Origin: Promethearchaeota archaeon
GTDB lineage: Archaea > Asgardarchaeota > Lokiarchaeia > Sigyniarchaeales > SOKP01
Length of the DNA stretch: 64,000 nucleotides
Direction of reading: 5' to 3'
NCBI GenBank assembly: GCA_019058445.1
Contig: JAHPZA010000010.1
Coordinates: 558,001-622,000 of the forward strand
Positions 63,300-64,000 of this stretch are shown piece by piece (position 1 is the first letter of the stretch; the number at the start of each line of letters is the position of its first letter). The notes under the pieces were generated by a model. It saw only the letters and a list, made by a program, of their open reading frames with translations. It was not told the DNA's origin and did not search any database. Both the position numbers and the translations under genes were made by a program.

Positions 63300-64000
63300 A
63301 ACGCCTTGCATTAAAGTAACAAAACTCCAAATGGCTTGACCCTTAATTTTGTGGGGAAAAGGAGCTACTGCAGCTTCAGCTACCTTCGGATGACTCACTA
63401 TTGCTGATTCGACTTCCATGGTTCCAATTCGGTGGCCTGAAACCTTAATCACATCATCTAATCTGCCTAAAATCCAATAATAACCATCTTCGTCTCGACG
63501 TGCTCCATCTCCAGTATAGTAACATCCCGGATACCTTTCGAGATAAGTCGATTTGAATCGTTCGGTGTCACCCCACACATCTCTTAACATACCAGGCCAT
63601 GGTTGAGCCATACAAAAATATCCTCCTTCATGGGCTTCAGTTACCTCGTCTCCTTCTAAATCAAAAATTATCGGTTTGATTCCTAAGAATGGTAAGCAAC
63701 ATGAACCTGGTTTTGTGGGTGTAGCGGTCGCTATCGGCGTCATTATAAAGCCCCCCGTTTCTGTTAGCTAATGAGTGCGAATTGCAATCATCTTTTGCCA
63801 GTATGTATCAACGATGGGGCATTTTTCCTTTCCTACAATTCTGTGATACCACGTCCATGCCTCAGGGTTTTTCCCAAACTACGCATAAGTTGCATAATTT
63901 ATTGGTTCCCCTACAGTACCTAAGACGCGGATAGAGCTGAGATCATGTTTATTCACAGGCTCATCACCATATCGCATTAACGCTCTTATTGCCGTCGGAG
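63051..64000 (-). CDS. acs: Acetyl-CoA synthetase, C-terminal part, cut by window edge and broken by two 30-bp inserts
   Basis: The frame reads PTAIRALMRYGDEPVNKHDL, LGTVGEPIN, PEAWTWYHRIVGKEKCPIVDTYWQ, TETGGFIM, then TGDGARRDEDGYYW, VSGHRIGTMEVESA and PKTRSGKIMRR, all typical of AMP-forming acetyl-CoA synthetase, including the catalytic Lys in SGK. From 63743 to the stop it is open. Upstream, two insertions of 30 bp (63765-63794 and 63867-63896) each contain an in-frame TAG and split otherwise conserved motifs; outside them no mutation is seen. Unless the inserts are removed or bypassed, only fragments could be made. The rest lies beyond the window. Confidence 0.85.
63765..63794 (-). other. 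30-bp in-frame insert with TAG in acs motif WQ-TETGG
   Basis: Ten extra codons (K M I A I R T H stop L) lie between TGG CAA and ACA GAA ACG. Removing exactly 30 bp restores the motif YWQTETGG. The insert holds the palindromes ATTGCAAT and TAGCTA. The edges are uncertain by one base because of flanking A residues. Confidence 0.8.
63867..63896 (-). other. 30-bp in-frame insert with TAG in acs motif IN-PEAW
   Basis: Ten extra codons (Y A T Y A stop F G K N) lie between ATA AAT and CCT GAG GCA. Removing 30 bp restores GEPINPEAW. The codon before the insert (AAT) and its last codon (AAC) both specify Asn, like the matched take-off and landing codons of known ribosomal bypass sites. Confidence 0.8.

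Noticed and set aside
63768..63881. TAG codons in acs read as pyrrolysine
   Set aside because: Both TAGs sit inside 30-bp inserts that would wreck invariant motifs even if read through, and TAG is used as a normal terminator elsewhere in the window (for example 11567-11569, before a T-tract). No pyl genes are seen here.

Overview
The window is AT-rich, gene-dense archaeal DNA that fits an Asgard archaeon of the Lokiarchaeia. The grounds are: archaeal/eukaryotic-type information genes (S6e, L24e, L7Ae, S28e, S27ae, S24e, RpoN, RpoE1, Spt4, Kae1, Bud32); six Ras/Rab/Arf-like GTPase domains; free-standing Roadblock proteins; a Roadblock-like/GTPase/LRR/membrane fusion; a tentative gelsolin-like protein; and C-terminal tails of the Loki-CTERM kind (P-G-Y, one membrane segment, K/R-rich end) on surface proteins. 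Ribosome-binding sites are the usual GGTGAT/GAGG types. I saw no tRNA, rRNA, CRISPR array, transposase or integrase.

Layout. 0-4 kb: two flavin-type oxidoreductases, then a pair of proline-type peptidases (M24, S28). 4-9.2 kb: a CDF-like membrane protein flanked by winged-helix (wHTH) segments, a membrane-anchored double-wHTH regulator with an ectodomain, a secreted partner with a similar ectodomain, and an MFS/GPH transporter. 9.3-14 kb: a 751-aa TrmB-like/coiled-coil protein, the Fae-Hps fusion (formaldehyde/pentose metabolism) and the gelsolin-like candidate. 14.2-21.7 kb: information genes (ribosomal proteins, RNA polymerase subunits, the t6A/KEOPS pair, archaeal dephospho-CoA kinase), ending with a Roadblock protein. 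21.8-26.5 kb: a 7-TM protein with a RING-like Cys cluster, a dolichol/diacylglycerol-kinase-like CTP transferase, a CapA-like enzyme and a HAD phosphatase. 26.6-34.3 kb: a GTPase region, with the 949-aa fusion and four tandem small GTPases that share unusual switch II and G4 residues. 35.9-45.1 kb: catabolism, with an M20 peptidase, a Roadblock protein, two membrane-embedded M28 peptidases, a sulfatase and a GH38 mannosidase. 45.3-51 kb: a helical-repeat protein, an FrhB-like Fe-S flavoprotein, a GH114-like hydrolase, a QueG-like Fe-S protein, an Arf/Rab-like GTPase and a newly noticed 45-aa ORF. 51-55.4 kb: a 949-aa glycine-rich surface protein and two paralogous membrane proteins, one frameshifted.

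55.5-64 kb: a 7.3-kb block lies between two directly repeated copies of the 3' end of acetyl-CoA synthetase (acs). It carries a CBS / SNF2-helicase / zinc-finger / TPR-wHTH operon and small membrane proteins. The arrangement looks like an element inserted into the 3' end of acs. The longer acs copy runs off the right edge. Within 230 bp it has two insertions of exactly 30 bp, each carrying an in-frame TAG and each breaking a near-invariant motif (INPEAW and WQTETGG), while the flanking reading frame is otherwise perfectly conserved. That is the strangest signal in the window.

How the genes may work together (inference): the GTPases, Roadblock proteins and LRR fusion suggest a membrane-linked G-protein regulatory layer. 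The peptidases, sulfatase and mannosidase point to use of peptides and glycans. The helicase operon looks like a self-contained accessory cassette.
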